Source of the DNA: Mesorhizobium sp. ES1-1
GTDB taxonomy: Bacteria; Pseudomonadota; Alphaproteobacteria; Rhizobiales; Rhizobiaceae
Assembly: GCF_020164785.1 (NCBI RefSeq)
Contig: NZ_JAIUGX010000009.1
Location: 1 to 64,000 of the forward strand
DNA length: 64,000 nt
Reading direction: 5' to 3'
Shown: positions 7,991 through 16,712 of the stretch, piece after piece
How positions within the stretch are numbered: the stretch's first letter is position 1
Layout: each line of letters begins with the position of its first letter
Notes under the pieces: generated by a model
Databases searched by the model: none
Seen by the model: the letters and a program-made list of their open reading frames with translations, nothing else
What the model was told of the DNA's origin: nothing
Program-made: the position numbers and the translations under genes

Positions 7991-8647
7991 ATGGATGTCT
8001 CACGTCAACACGCTGCAACGGGCGACGACAGCGCTGGGGGAGCCGAGCGCGGTCCCCGCGCGCGCACCAAACGGCTGATGCTGGAGACGGCGATAAGGCT
8101 GATGCAGGCGGGCGTCACGCCTTCCGTCAGCGAGGTCGCGGAGGCGGCGGAAGTCTCCCGTGCGACTGCCTACCGTTATTTCCCAAGCCAGGCGGCCCTG
8201 GTGAAGGCTGTCGTCGACGAGGGGCTCGGGCCGATCCTGACCTGGCGGTCGAATTCGGCGGACGCCGGGCGAAGAGTAGCCGATCTGTTCGATACGGCCA
8301 TGCCGCGCATCGATGCCTTCGAGGCGACGTTCAAGGCAGCGCTGAAGCTGTCGCTCGATCAGTGGGCAAGGCGTCAGGCCGGCACGCTGGGCGGCGAACC
8401 GGCCTTCACGCGCGGCCATCGCATCGACTTGCTGCAGGAGGCGATCGCGCCGCTCAAGGACAGGCTGCCGCCACGCGAGTTCAAGCGGCTGGCGCAGGCG
8501 TTGTCGCTGATCTTCGGGGTCGAAGTCCTGATCGTGCTCAAGGATATCTGGGGGCTCGACAGTGCCGGCACGATGTCGGTGGCGCAGTGGGCGGCTGGAG
8601 CGCTGGTGCGAGCGGCGGTCGCGCAATCGGCTGATGAGGGAGGATAG
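7991..8647 (+). CDS. TetR/AcrR family transcriptional regulator
   Basis: A regulator of about 218 residues. A helix-turn-helix lies near residues 25-70 (SVSEVAEAAEVSRATAYRYF followed by PSQAALVKAVV), and the C-terminal half is an all-helical ligand-binding domain without recognisable specificity. The ATG at 7991 is preferred over an in-frame start at 7928, because the longer form would begin inside the divergent Tm-1-like gene and add a non-conserved leader. Its orientation, 52 bp from the Tm-1-like operon, suggests that it controls that operon and itself. No convincing operator palindrome was recognised in 7939-7990. Confidence 0.88.
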   Translation: MDVSRQHAATGDDSAGGAERGPRARTKRLMLETAIRLMQAGVTPSVSEVAEAAEVSRATAYRYFPSQAALVKAVVDEGLGPILTWRSNSADAGRRVADLFDTAMPRIDAFEATFKAALKLSLDQWARRQAGTLGGEPAFTRGHRIDLLQEAIAPLKDRLPPREFKRLAQALSLIFGVEVLIVLKDIWGLDSAGTMSVAQWAAGALVRAAVAQSADEGG

Positions 8648-8668
8648 CAACAGCAGTCGATGCCGAAG

Positions 8669-8685
8669 ATCTGGTTCGACCAGAT
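8669..8685. promoter_or_regulatory. GntR-type operator ATCTGGTTCGACCAGAT
   Basis: A palindrome with perfect 7-bp arms (ATCTGGT/ACCAGAT) around a TCG centre, 336 bp upstream of the carbohydrate transporter operon at 9021. It shares the TGGTnnnACCA core with the sites at 4013, 8847, 21061 and 21241. Confidence 0.65.
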
Positions 8686-8846
8686 TTAAACGGCTGCCGC
8701 TGATATTATCTGGAACCTTGAACGCCGATCAATATCGAAATCTATCATTGAGTAGGAAAAAGCGGGCAAAACAGACAGATAATGCGCCAATCGAGTGGTG
8801 GTGGCGTTTTCCCGGCACCAAGAAAGAGCTTGACGGCGGCGCAAAA

Positions 8847-8860
8847 TTGGTAATACCAGA
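8847..8860. promoter_or_regulatory. GntR-type operator TTGGTAATACCAGA
   Basis: This is the second copy of the TGGTnnnACCA motif upstream of the transporter operon. It shares the 14-bp string TTGGTAATACCAGA with the site at 21241-21258. The gap 8648-9020 (373 bp) otherwise holds only the presumed promoter and the GGGAGGAAA ribosome-binding site for the binding-protein gene. Confidence 0.65.
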
Positions 8861-9020
8861 TTGTTCAGAAAAAGCGGATCGAATGTGATAACGCGATCCA
8901 TTTTCCGGCAGGGCGAGGAGGCTCCAACCGGAAAGGTGCGATCATGGGAGGAACTACCAGAGTCGGTCCAGTTGCCGGCTCGCACGATAAGGTAGAACGC
9001 GCACAAGGGAGGAAATCATT

Positions 9021-10337
9021 ATGCGCAAGTTAGTGACCAGCGTACTTGCTGGTATCGGCCTGACGCTTGCCTGCGGCACATCCGTTTACGCGCAGGAAAA
9101 ATCACTCACCATCTTCTGGGCGGAATGGGATCCGGCGAATTATCTGCAGGAACTCGGCAACGAGTACGAGAAGGAAACCGGCGTCAAGATCACGGTGGAA
9201 ACCACGCCGTGGGCCGACTTCCAGACCAAGGCCTTTACCGAGTTCAATGCCAAGGGCAGCGCCTATGATCTCGTCGTCGGCGACTCGCAATGGCTGGGCG
9301 CCGCCTCCGAGGGCGGTCACTATGTCGACCTCACCGATTTCGTGAAAGAGAACAAGGTTCTCGACAAGATGGCTCCGGCCACGGTGAAGTATTACTCCGA
9401 ATATCCGGGCAATAGCGGCAAATACTGGGCTATCCCGGCCGAGGGTGACGCTGTCGGCTGGGCCTATCGCAAGGACTGGTTCGAGGACCCGAAGGAGATG
9501 GAAGCGTTCAAGGCCAAGTATGGCTACGAACTCGCCGTTCCGAAGACCTTCAAGGAACTGACCGATATCGCGGAGTTCTTCAACAGGCCCGACCAGAACC
9601 GCTATGGCATCGCCATCTACACGCAGAACCAGTACGATGGTCTGGCCATGGGCTTCGAGAACGCGCTGTTCTCCTATGGCGGCGAACTCGGCGACTTCAG
9701 CACCTACAAAGTGGACGGCGTCATCAACTCCGACAAGGCCGTCGCCGCGGCCGAGAACTATCGCAAGCTGTTCGGCTTCACGCCTCCGGGCTGGACCAAC
9801 GCCTTCTTCGTCGAGAACAACCAGGCGATCACTGAAAACCTGGCCGCGATGAGCATGAACTTCTTCGCGTTCTTCCCCTCGCTGATCAACGAGGCCTCGA
9901 ACCCCAATGCCAAGAACACCGGCTTCTTCGCCAACCCGGCAGGTCCCGGTGGCGAGCAGTTCGCTGCGCTCGGCGGCCAGGGCATTTCCGTCGTCTCCTA
10001 TTCCAACAACAAGGAAGAGGCGATGAAATTCCTGCAGTGGTTCATCAAGGACGAGACGCAGAAAAAGTGGGCAGCTCTTGGCGGCTACACCTGCAACAAG
10101 TCCGTGCTTGAATCGGCGGAGTTCCAGAACGCCACGCCTTATAACAAGGCCTTCTACGACACGATGTTCAAGGTGAAGGACTTCTGGGCGGTGCCGGAAT
10201 ATGCGGAACTGCTGCAGCAGCTCAACCAGCGTGTCTACCCGTACATCGTCAATGGTGACGGTACGGCCAAGGATACGCTGGACGCGCTGGCAAAGGATTG
10301 GGACGCCACGTTCAAGAAGTACGGCCGCGTCAAGTAA
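9021..10337 (+). CDS. ABC transporter solute-binding protein, carbohydrate/polyol type (family 1)
   Basis: This 438-residue periplasmic receptor has a cleavable signal peptide ending near SVYAQE and a mature protein beginning KSLTIFWAEWDPANYLQ. It has the family 1 layout, with DLVVGDSQWLG near residues 84-94, a KYWAIPAEGDAVGWAYRKDW hinge region and a C-terminal tail rich in aromatic residues. GGGAGGAAA lies a few bases upstream of the ATG. It heads an operon with two permeases, a small membrane protein and two ATPases. This gene set resembles the rhizobial glycerol transporter design with two distinct ATPases, so a polyol or small sugar is the likely substrate (inference). Two GntR-type operators lie upstream and a terminator-like hairpin follows. 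Confidence 0.92.
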   Translation: MRKLVTSVLAGIGLTLACGTSVYAQEKSLTIFWAEWDPANYLQELGNEYEKETGVKITVETTPWADFQTKAFTEFNAKGSAYDLVVGDSQWLGAASEGGHYVDLTDFVKENKVLDKMAPATVKYYSEYPGNSGKYWAIPAEGDAVGWAYRKDWFEDPKEMEAFKAKYGYELAVPKTFKELTDIAEFFNRPDQNRYGIAIYTQNQYDGLAMGFENALFSYGGELGDFSTYKVDGVINSDKAVAAAENYRKLFGFTPPGWTNAFFVENNQAITENLAAMSMNFFAFFPSLINEASNPNAKNTGFFANPAGPGGEQFAALGGQGISVVSYSNNKEEAMKFLQWFIKDETQKKWAALGGYTCNKSVLESAEFQNATPYNKAFYDTMFKVKDFWAVPEYAELLQQLNQRVYPYIVNGDGTAKDTLDALAKDWDATFKKYGRVK

Positions 10338-10352
10338 GACCACATGCAGTGC

Positions 10353-10385
10353 GGGGGAGGCACGAGCCTCCTCCGTTTTCTTTTT
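10353..10385 (+). terminator. Attenuating terminator after the binding-protein gene
   Basis: GGGGGAGGC (10353-10361) pairs, with one mismatch, with GCCTCCTCC (10366-10374) around an ACGA loop. GTTTTCTTTTT follows, as in a Rho-independent terminator. It lies 16 bp after the binding-protein stop and before the first permease, so partial read-through would lower permease expression. Confidence 0.75.
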
Positions 10386-10403
10386 CAGCTACGGGAGCAG
10401 GTC

Positions 10404-11309
10404 TTGGCGACAACAATGATCACACCGCTGAATACCTCTTCCAGGGCGGCCTCTCGCGGTCTCAGCGATATTTCCATCCGCAATCTCTTCATCATCCCGA
10501 CGATCGTGTTCCTGATCGTCTTCAACATCTTCCCGCTGATCTATTCTCTTGGCTATTCCTTCACGGATTTTCGCGCCTCGACCAATGCGCCGGCCAATTT
10601 TGTCGGCCTCAAGAATTATCGCGAGCTCCTCAACGACCCTTATATCTGGAACAATTTCGCGGTGACCGCGAAATACGTCATCGTCTCGGTCCTCGGCCAG
10701 GTCATCGTCGGCTTCGGCACTGCGATGCTGCTCAATCGCGATATTCCGCTCAAGGGCCTGATCACGACATTGCTGCTCTTGCCAATGATGCTTTCGATGG
10801 CGGTGGTCGGCCTGTTCTGGAAACTGCTCTATGATCCGTCCTGGGGCGTCATCAACTGGGTACTCGACCTCGGCAAGTTCCAGTGGCTCGGCGACCCGAA
10901 GATGGCGCTTTACGCGGTCGCGTTCACCGACATCTGGATGTGGTCGCCCTTCGTCATGCTGTTGTCGCTGGCCGGGCTTTCGGCGGTACCGAAGCATCTT
11001 TATGAAGCGGCCGCGATAGACCGCGCCGGACCGTTCTACACCTTCTTCCGCATCACACTGCCGCTGGTTGCGCCGATCCTGATGATCGCGGTCATCTTCC
11101 GCACCATGGAGGCCTTCAAGACATTCGACCTTGCCTATGTGCTGTCGACCCAGCCGAGCACCGAAGTGATTTCCATCCGGCTCTACAAGATGGCTTTCCA
11201 GGAATGGCAGACGGGGCGCTCCTGCGCGCTTGCCTACATCGTTCTGATCATGGTGCTGGCGATCACCAACATCTACGTGAAATACCTCAACAAAGTTAAG
11301 GAGCGCTGA
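10404..11309 (+). CDS. Carbohydrate ABC transporter permease (MalF/UgpA type)
   Basis: An inner-membrane permease of about 300 residues with six predicted helices. The first is in NLFIIPTIVFLIVFNIFPL and the EAA coupling loop is the LYEAAAIDRAGPFYTFFRITLPL region. A TTG at 10404 with GGGAG eight bases upstream is the best start. An ATG at 10416 is possible, and the upstream ATG at 10344 would lie in the terminator hairpin. It works with the second permease at 11311, which begins immediately after its stop. The family is clear; the substrate depends on the binding protein and is not known. Confidence 0.9.
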   Translation: MATTMITPLNTSSRAASRGLSDISIRNLFIIPTIVFLIVFNIFPLIYSLGYSFTDFRASTNAPANFVGLKNYRELLNDPYIWNNFAVTAKYVIVSVLGQVIVGFGTAMLLNRDIPLKGLITTLLLLPMMLSMAVVGLFWKLLYDPSWGVINWVLDLGKFQWLGDPKMALYAVAFTDIWMWSPFVMLLSLAGLSAVPKHLYEAAAIDRAGPFYTFFRITLPLVAPILMIAVIFRTMEAFKTFDLAYVLSTQPSTEVISIRLYKMAFQEWQTGRSCALAYIVLIMVLAITNIYVKYLNKVKER

Positions 11310-11310
11310 G

Positions 11311-12270
11311 ATGGCGGCCGTCCAGACCTCGGGAGAACGGGCGCTCAACAAGATTGCCATTGTCGCCGTTCTTGTGGTGACAATCATCTTCCTGGCGCCG
11401 ATCTATTGGATCGTGTCGACCTCGTTCAAGCCGCGCAATCTCGCCACGACCGTGCCGCCGACCGTGGTGTTCGAGCCGACGATCTCGCCCTTCGTCAAAC
11501 TGTTCACGAAGCGCTCCCAGTTGCGCAGCCCGCCAACGGCCGAAGAATATGCAGCCGCCCCCTGGTGGGAGCGGGTCGTCTTCGACGGCGGCGAAAAGAT
11601 CGTGCGCGATGGCCAGGGCCAGGTGCAATGGTCGGGATATCCCAGCCGCTTCCTGAACTCGCTCATCATCGCCATCACCTCGACGGTGCTGGCGGTCGGC
11701 ATGGGAACATTCACCGCCTACGGCTTCTCTCGCTTCAAAGTCAAAGGGGAGGCGGATCTGCTCTTCTTCATCCTGTCGACACGCATGTTGCCGGCAGTGG
11801 TGGTCGCCATTCCCATGTTTCTGATGTACCGGGCAGTCGGCCTCAACGACACGCATCTCGGCCTCATCATCCTCTACACCGCCTTCAACCTGTCCTTCTC
11901 CGTGTGGCTGATGAAAGGTTTCATGGACGAGATCCCGAAGGAGTATGAGGAGGCGGCCCTTGTCGATGGCTACACGCGAATGGAGGCGTTCTTCAAGATC
12001 GTGCTGCCGGAGGCCGCCACCGGCATCGCCGCCACCGCCGTGTTCTGTTTCATCACAGCCTGGAACGAATACGCGTTCGCTCTGATCATGACCAACCGCC
12101 GCGCGCAGACCGCGCCGCCCTTCATCCCCAGCCAGGTCGGTTCCGGCCTGCCGGACTGGACGGTGATCGCCTCGGGAACTTTCCTGTTCCTGCTGCCGGT
12201 TGCCATCTTCACCTTCCTGCTCCGTAACCACCTGTTGCGCGGCATGTCCTTCGGAGCGATCCGCAAATGA
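11311..12270 (+). CDS. Carbohydrate ABC transporter permease (MalG/UgpE type)
   Basis: This second permease has 319 residues. A membrane helix in IAIVAVLVVTIIFLAPIYWIVSTSFKP (opening IAIVAVLVV) is followed by a periplasmic segment of about 75 residues between helix 1 and helix 2, longer than in most MalG relatives. The remaining helices include the coupling loop EEAALVDGYTRMEAFFKIVLP. Its start lies one base after the preceding stop. Its stop overlaps the start of the 73-residue membrane protein by four bases (ATGA), showing tight translational coupling across the operon. Confidence 0.92.
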   Translation: MAAVQTSGERALNKIAIVAVLVVTIIFLAPIYWIVSTSFKPRNLATTVPPTVVFEPTISPFVKLFTKRSQLRSPPTAEEYAAAPWWERVVFDGGEKIVRDGQGQVQWSGYPSRFLNSLIIAITSTVLAVGMGTFTAYGFSRFKVKGEADLLFFILSTRMLPAVVVAIPMFLMYRAVGLNDTHLGLIILYTAFNLSFSVWLMKGFMDEIPKEYEEAALVDGYTRMEAFFKIVLPEAATGIAATAVFCFITAWNEYAFALIMTNRRAQTAPPFIPSQVGSGLPDWTVIASGTFLFLLPVAIFTFLLRNHLLRGMSFGAIRK

Positions 12271-12488
12271 GTTTTCGCGCCATCAACCAGAAATATCTCG
12301 AGCCCGGATCGCAGATCCTGATGGTGCTGGGCATCGTTGCGCTCTGTCAGCCCTGGAACCTTTTGTTGCACGCCTATGGCCTGACCATCATCCTGATCGG
12401 GCTGATCGGCTTCAACATCACCTCGAAGATCGCGCCTGAGGAGAAGGCCGGCACCGGCCAGGTGCGAAATCCGGGAGCACAGCATTGA
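12267..12488 (+). CDS. Small two-helix membrane protein of the transporter operon
   Basis: A 73-residue protein with two hydrophobic stretches, ILMVLGIVALCQPWNLLL (about residues 18-35) and LTIILIGLIGFNITS (about 39-53), and a charged tail. Its start overlaps the permease stop (ATGA) and its stop overlaps the TTG start of the first ATPase, so it sits exactly inside the transporter operon and is very probably translated. Related rhizobial two-ATPase polyol transporters also encode a small membrane protein at this place, so an accessory subunit is likely. I do not recognise a named family for it. Confidence 0.75.
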   Translation: MSFRAINQKYLEPGSQILMVLGIVALCQPWNLLLHAYGLTIILIGLIGFNITSKIAPEEKAGTGQVRNPGAQH

Positions 12489-13588
12489 CCCAGATCGAGC
12501 TTCGCGGCGTCCAGAAATTCTTCGGCGCTGTCCAGGTCATCAAGGACCTCAATCTCAAGATCGACGACAACGAGTTCATCGTGCTGCTCGGCCAGTCGGG
12601 ATGTGGCAAGACGACGACGTTGCGCGCCATCGCGGGACTGGAGACGATCGACGAGGGCGACATCCTCATCGACGGCAAAGCGATCCAGCATCTGAAAGCC
12701 GCCGATCGCGACATCGCCATGGTTTTCCAGTCGTTCTCGCTTTACCCGCATATGAGCGTCTACGAGAACATCGCCTTTCCCCTGCGCGCTACGCGCAAGA
12801 GCAAGTCCGAGATCGACAGCGAAGTCCGCTCGGTCGCCAAGACGCTGCAGATCACAGATCTGCTCGAAAAGAAGCCGTCGGCGCTCTCGGGCGGTGACAT
12901 GCAACGCGTCGCCATCGGGCGGGCGCTGGTGCGGCGGCCCAAGGCGATGCTCATGGATGAGCCGATCGGCGCGCTCGACGCCAAGCTGCGCGAGGAGATG
13001 CGCGCCGAGATCAAGCGGCTGCACATCAAGCAGGGTTCCACCACGATCTATGTCACGCACGACCAGATCGAGGCGATGAGCCTCGCGGACCGTATCGTCA
13101 TCATGCATGAAGGCATGCTGCAGCAGGTCGGCTCGCCCGACGAGGTCTACTCGCGCCCGGCCAATCTGTTCGTGGCGCAGTTCGTCGGCAGCCCGGTAAT
13201 GAATGTCGCGGACGCGGCCATATCCGAGACGACGTCTTCGGCATCGGTGACAGTCGGTGGCGCCGAAGCCGGGTTCGAGTTTCCGCGGACGTTGTTGTCG
13301 AAACTCAACGGCCATGCCGGTGGCGAGCTGGCGCTCGGCATTAGGCCGGAGGGCGTCCTCATTCGCCGCGACGCGGCGGAAGGATTCCTGCCTGTCGAGA
13401 CGCAACTGGTCGAGCCGCTCGGATCCTTCGACATCGTCGATCTCAAAGTGGGCTCCAAAATGCTGCGCGCCCGCACCAGGAGCGGATTCGTCGGCGGGCC
13501 CGGCGAGAAAGTGTTTGCACGGATCGACCCAAGCCAGGCGCATTTCTTCGACAAAACGAGCGGCAAATCGCTTGGGGTGAGACTTTAA
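12485..13588 (+). CDS. ABC transporter ATP-binding protein, first of a pair (UgpC/MalK type)
   Basis: A 367-residue ATPase with Walker A GQSGCGKTTT (about residues 36-45), signature LSGGDMQRVAIGRAL, Walker B AMLMDEPIGALD and the switch histidine in YVTHDQIEAMS. A C-terminal TOBE/OB region with GIRPEGVLI begins near residue 280. The start is a TTG at 12485 overlapping the stop of the 73-residue protein (TTGA). It is followed, with one-base overlap, by a second and clearly different ATPase, so the transporter probably uses a heterodimer. The signature GGDMQ in place of the usual GGQRQ also occurs (as GGEMQ) in the partner. Confidence 0.93.
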   Translation: MTQIELRGVQKFFGAVQVIKDLNLKIDDNEFIVLLGQSGCGKTTTLRAIAGLETIDEGDILIDGKAIQHLKAADRDIAMVFQSFSLYPHMSVYENIAFPLRATRKSKSEIDSEVRSVAKTLQITDLLEKKPSALSGGDMQRVAIGRALVRRPKAMLMDEPIGALDAKLREEMRAEIKRLHIKQGSTTIYVTHDQIEAMSLADRIVIMHEGMLQQVGSPDEVYSRPANLFVAQFVGSPVMNVADAAISETTSSASVTVGGAEAGFEFPRTLLSKLNGHAGGELALGIRPEGVLIRRDAAEGFLPVETQLVEPLGSFDIVDLKVGSKMLRARTRSGFVGGPGEKVFARIDPSQAHFFDKTSGKSLGVRL

Positions 13589-14691
13589 TGGCCCATATCC
13601 AGCTCAAGAACATCTCGAAGACATTCGGCAATCATACGGCCTTGACCGGGCTCGACCTCGAGATCGCCGATGGCGAGTTCTTTGTCCTCCTCGGCGAGAC
13701 GGGCGCCGGCAAGACGACGACCCTGCGATTGGTGGCGGGACTGGAGCAGCCCAGCGAAGGCCAGGTCTTCATTGACGGCGTCGACGTTGCGGCTTGGGGA
13801 GCTGCCGAGCGCGACGTGGCGCTGGTGCTGCAGCAATATTCGCTTTATCCGCGCTATACGGTGCGGCAGAACCTCGAATTCCCGCTGAAGCCGAAGAGCC
13901 GCCGGTTGCCCGATGCCGAGATCAAGGACCGGGTCGACCGCGCTGCGCGAACACTGAGGATCGAGCACCTGCTGGAGCGCAAGACCGACCGGCTGTCCGG
14001 CGGCGAAATGCAGCGTGTCTCGATCGGCCGCGCCATTGTGCGCAAGCCGCGCGTGTTCCTGATGGACGAACCGTTGTCGGCGCTCGACGCCAAGCTGCGC
14101 GAGGCGCTGCGTACGGAACTCAAGAACCTGCAGATGCAGCTTGGCGCAACTTTCCTGTTCGTGACACACGACCAGATTGAGGCGATGTCGATGGGCGACA
14201 AGGTCGGCGTCCTAAACCATGGCCACATCGTCCAGACCGGAACACCGCACGAGATCTACAACAACCCGCGCGACACCTATGTGGCGAGCTTTGTCGGTTC
14301 GCCGCCCATGAACCTGGTCGATGGCAAGCTCCTTAACGGCCGCGCCGTGATGGCGGAACCGAATTTCGAGCTGCCGTTTGCGGGCGGAGCCACGACGTTC
14401 GGCGGGTTGAAGACTGACGCGGCAACCGACGGCCGCCCCCTTGTGTTCGGCATCCGCCCGGAGGATGTCTATCTTGAAAGCGGCGCGCCGGTGGAGGCGC
14501 GCGTCCACGACGTCGAAAACCATGGCGTGGAGAAGGTCCTGACCCTGCGGGTGGGCGACACCACGTTGCGCGCCACGGTTCCCGCCAGGACTGATGTGGC
14601 GATTGAACAATCGGTGCGCTTCGCCTGGAACGCCGACAAGGTCGTGCTGTTCGACAAGGGAAGCGGGGTCAGCTTGCGGCACGCCGTCTGA
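13588..14691 (+). CDS. ABC transporter ATP-binding protein, second of a pair (UgpC/MalK type)
   Basis: This second 367-residue ATPase begins at an ATG sharing one base with the TAA of the first. Walker A is GETGAGKTTT, the Q-loop region reads LVLQQYSLYPRYTVRQN, the signature is LSGGEMQRVSIGRAI, Walker B is VFLMDEPLSALD and the switch histidine is in FVTHDQIEAMS. The C-terminal regulatory part contains FGIRPEDVYLESG. Its sequence differs throughout from the upstream copy, so this is not a recent duplication. Two dissimilar ATPases plus two permeases match the design of the glycerol-type transporter of rhizobia. It is the last gene of the operon. Confidence 0.93.
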   Translation: MAHIQLKNISKTFGNHTALTGLDLEIADGEFFVLLGETGAGKTTTLRLVAGLEQPSEGQVFIDGVDVAAWGAAERDVALVLQQYSLYPRYTVRQNLEFPLKPKSRRLPDAEIKDRVDRAARTLRIEHLLERKTDRLSGGEMQRVSIGRAIVRKPRVFLMDEPLSALDAKLREALRTELKNLQMQLGATFLFVTHDQIEAMSMGDKVGVLNHGHIVQTGTPHEIYNNPRDTYVASFVGSPPMNLVDGKLLNGRAVMAEPNFELPFAGGATTFGGLKTDAATDGRPLVFGIRPEDVYLESGAPVEARVHDVENHGVEKVLTLRVGDTTLRATVPARTDVAIEQSVRFAWNADKVVLFDKGSGVSLRHAV

Positions 14692-14739
14692 GGTCCGCTG
14701 CTTCGGCGAGCCGAAGCAAGGCGCGGTAGGGAGATCGGC

Positions 14740-14898
14740 TCAGCTCGCTTCGCGGAGCTCGGCCTGTTCGTCGGCGCGAAGGTGACTTGGCGCCGAGCCT
14801 TTGACGCGCTTGAATGCGCGGCTGAAGGCGGCGTCGATTCATAGCCCAGACGCGCGGCAACGACTGAGATTGCGGCTTGATTTCCACGACGATGCCGG
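14740..14898 (-). pseudogene. Remnant of an AraC-family regulator (C-terminal end, frameshifted)
   Basis: Reading the minus strand from about 14898 gives a stretch ending AAISVVAARLGYES. One missing base near 14835 shifts the frame, after which DAAFSRAFKRVKGSAP and a tail ending ELREAS continue to a TGA at 14740-14742. Joined, these match the last helix-turn-helix of AraC-type activators. The rest of the gene is absent. The GFA-family gene begins its 3' end 41 bp away, so the regulator was probably truncated by deletion. The alignment is by eye. Confidence 0.6.
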
Positions 14899-14938
14899 CC
14901 AACCCGGTTTGACCCTCTGCGACGGACGGCCGGCGAGT

Positions 14939-15286
14939 TCAGGCCGAGCGTCCGTCGAAGTCTAAGATCGACAAGGTGGAACGGTCGAGATCGGAGACGC
15001 AGTTGAGGTTTATGTAGGCGTTGCGCTCGCCGTCCTCGCGGACATCCTCGGCGAAAGGATGGATGCCGCAGGTCCGGCAGAAACGGTGTGCGATCGCACG
15101 ATTGCCGAATGAGTAGGTGCCGAGGTCATCACCCCAGGCGTGAAGCGTCAGCGATTCATGCGGAATGGCACATAGCAGCGCGCCCTTACGTGCGCAGATC
15201 GAGCAATTGCAGCGCAGCGCATCCGTGACTTCAGCCACGAATTCGAAGGCGACCTTGCCGCAATGACAACTGCCTTTATGGAGCAT
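14939..15286 (-). CDS. GFA/CENP-V family zinc protein
   Basis: A 115-residue protein of the glutathione-dependent formaldehyde-activating (GFA/CENP-V) fold. The zinc-binding cysteine pattern is visible: CHCGKV near the N-terminus, CNCSIC around residue 30, and CRTCGIHPF around residue 70. The ATG at 15286 has GGAAGGAA six bases upstream and gives the conserved beginning MLHKGSCHCG; longer in-frame starts to 15397 have no support. Members bind glutathione adducts or act as carbon-sulfur lyases, but most have no proven reaction. It stands alone between the AraC remnant and the divergent amidase gene. Confidence 0.88.
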   Translation of the reverse strand: MLHKGSCHCGKVAFEFVAEVTDALRCNCSICARKGALLCAIPHESLTLHAWGDDLGTYSFGNRAIAHRFCRTCGIHPFAEDVREDGERNAYINLNCVSDLDRSTLSILDFDGRSA

Positions 15287-15402
15287 CGGGTTTCCTTCCA
15301 TTCTCCGAGGGTGCAAAACGGGTTGCGCCGGGCTAAGTCCCATAGCCACGCGCTGGCTGTTGATCCAAGGACGTTCAAGGCACTCGGAGTCCGACACCGA
15401 AA

Positions 15403-16698
15403 ATGCAGTCAGTCCGCGACCATCTCGAAACCATGCTTTCGCGCCTTGCGGCTCGTGCCGCCGATGAGCGCGTGTTCACCAGGCTCTATGCCGACGCCGC
15501 GCGGGCGGCGGCCGACGCCAGCGATGCCCGCAAGCGCGTTGGCATGACGCTCGGACCGCTCGACGGCAGCATTGTCTCGATCAAGGACCTCTTCGACGTC
15601 GCCGGCGAGACGACCACCGCCGGCTCGCTGATGCTCAAGACCGCCGCGCCCGCTTTGCGCGACGCCGCGATCGTCAGCCGGTTGCGGCAGGCAGGTGCCG
15701 TCATCATCGGCAAGACCAACATGACGGAATTCGCCTTCACCGCGATCGGCGATAACATGCACCATGGCACGCCCGGCAATGCCGTGGCCGCCAGTCATAT
15801 TCCCGGCGGTTCGTCATCAGGCGCCGGCGTTTCGGTGGGCGAGGGGACGAGCGAGATATCCATCGGTTCCGATACTGGCGGTTCGGTGCGTATCCCCGCG
15901 TCGCTCAACGGCGTCGTCGGCTTCAAGCCGACAGCGCGGCGGGTGCCCCTTACCGGCGCCTTCCCCTTGTCCACCACGCTGGACTCGGCCGGTCCGCTCG
16001 CCCGCACAGCCGACCAGTGCGCTGTCGCCGACGCGGTGATGGCCGGGGAGATGCCCGCCCCGCCGGCGCCGACACCGCTCGCCGGAGTTCGCTTCGGCAT
16101 CCCGCGAGGCGTTCTCTTCGCGGACACGGAAGGCGAGGTCGCCTCAGCATTCGAGCACTGTCTGGGCAAGATCGAGCGCGCCGGCGCTCGCCTCGCGGAC
16201 ATAGCGATCGATGACCTGCTGGCCGACATGCGCGCAGCCACAAAGCGCGGTTCGATCGCTGCGATGGAAGGGGCCGAAGTTCATGCCGACTGGCTGGCGG
16301 CGGGAGCATCCGTGCCCGTCGATCCACGTGTCAGCGGACCCTTGTCGAGGGCGGCGATGTTGCCCGCGCCTGTCTATATCAGAGCTCTGCGCCGCCGCGG
16401 CGAATTGGCAGTGGCCATGGACAATCGGCTTGCGTTGATTGATGTGCTCGTACTGCCGACCACGCCGGTGATGGCGCCGACCATTCGTTCGATGGCCGAG
16501 GACGCGGCCTTGCGCGACCGCACCGAGGGGCTGCTGCTGCGCAACACGCAGGTCGCCAACCAGTTCGACCTGTGCGCGATCTCAATGCCGATGCCAGGCA
16601 TGACGCTGCCGGCCGGATTGATGCTGGTGGCGCGCAATGGGCATGATCGATATCTGCTTGCGATCGCCGCTGAAGTGGAACGGCTGCTTGGTGCGTAA
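15403..16698 (+). CDS. Amidase-signature family hydrolase
   Basis: This 431-residue enzyme of the amidase-signature family hydrolyses a carboxamide to acid and ammonia. The Ser-cisSer-Lys triad can be placed: the lysine of SIVSIKDLFDV (about residue 61), the cis-serine of GGSSSGAGVSVG (about 136), and the nucleophilic serine in SIGSDTGGSVRIPAS (about 160). The remainder is typical in length, with CAISMPMPGMTLPAGLML near the C-terminus. The family includes indoleacetamide, allophanate and glutamyl-tRNA amidases, but no partner gatB/gatC gene is present, so a catabolic role is more likely. It is convergent with the secreted protein gene at 16713. Confidence 0.9.
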   Translation: MQSVRDHLETMLSRLAARAADERVFTRLYADAARAAADASDARKRVGMTLGPLDGSIVSIKDLFDVAGETTTAGSLMLKTAAPALRDAAIVSRLRQAGAVIIGKTNMTEFAFTAIGDNMHHGTPGNAVAASHIPGGSSSGAGVSVGEGTSEISIGSDTGGSVRIPASLNGVVGFKPTARRVPLTGAFPLSTTLDSAGPLARTADQCAVADAVMAGEMPAPPAPTPLAGVRFGIPRGVLFADTEGEVASAFEHCLGKIERAGARLADIAIDDLLADMRAATKRGSIAAMEGAEVHADWLAAGASVPVDPRVSGPLSRAAMLPAPVYIRALRRRGELAVAMDNRLALIDVLVLPTTPVMAPTIRSMAEDAALRDRTEGLLLRNTQVANQFDLCAISMPMPGMTLPAGLMLVARNGHDRYLLAIAAEVERLLGA

Positions 16699-16712
16699 CT
16701 GAACCGACGTTC

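Noticed and set aside
12374..13543. Minus-strand open frame of 389 codons
   Set aside because: Shadow of the first UgpC-type ATPase, which has all ATPase motifs on the plus strand.
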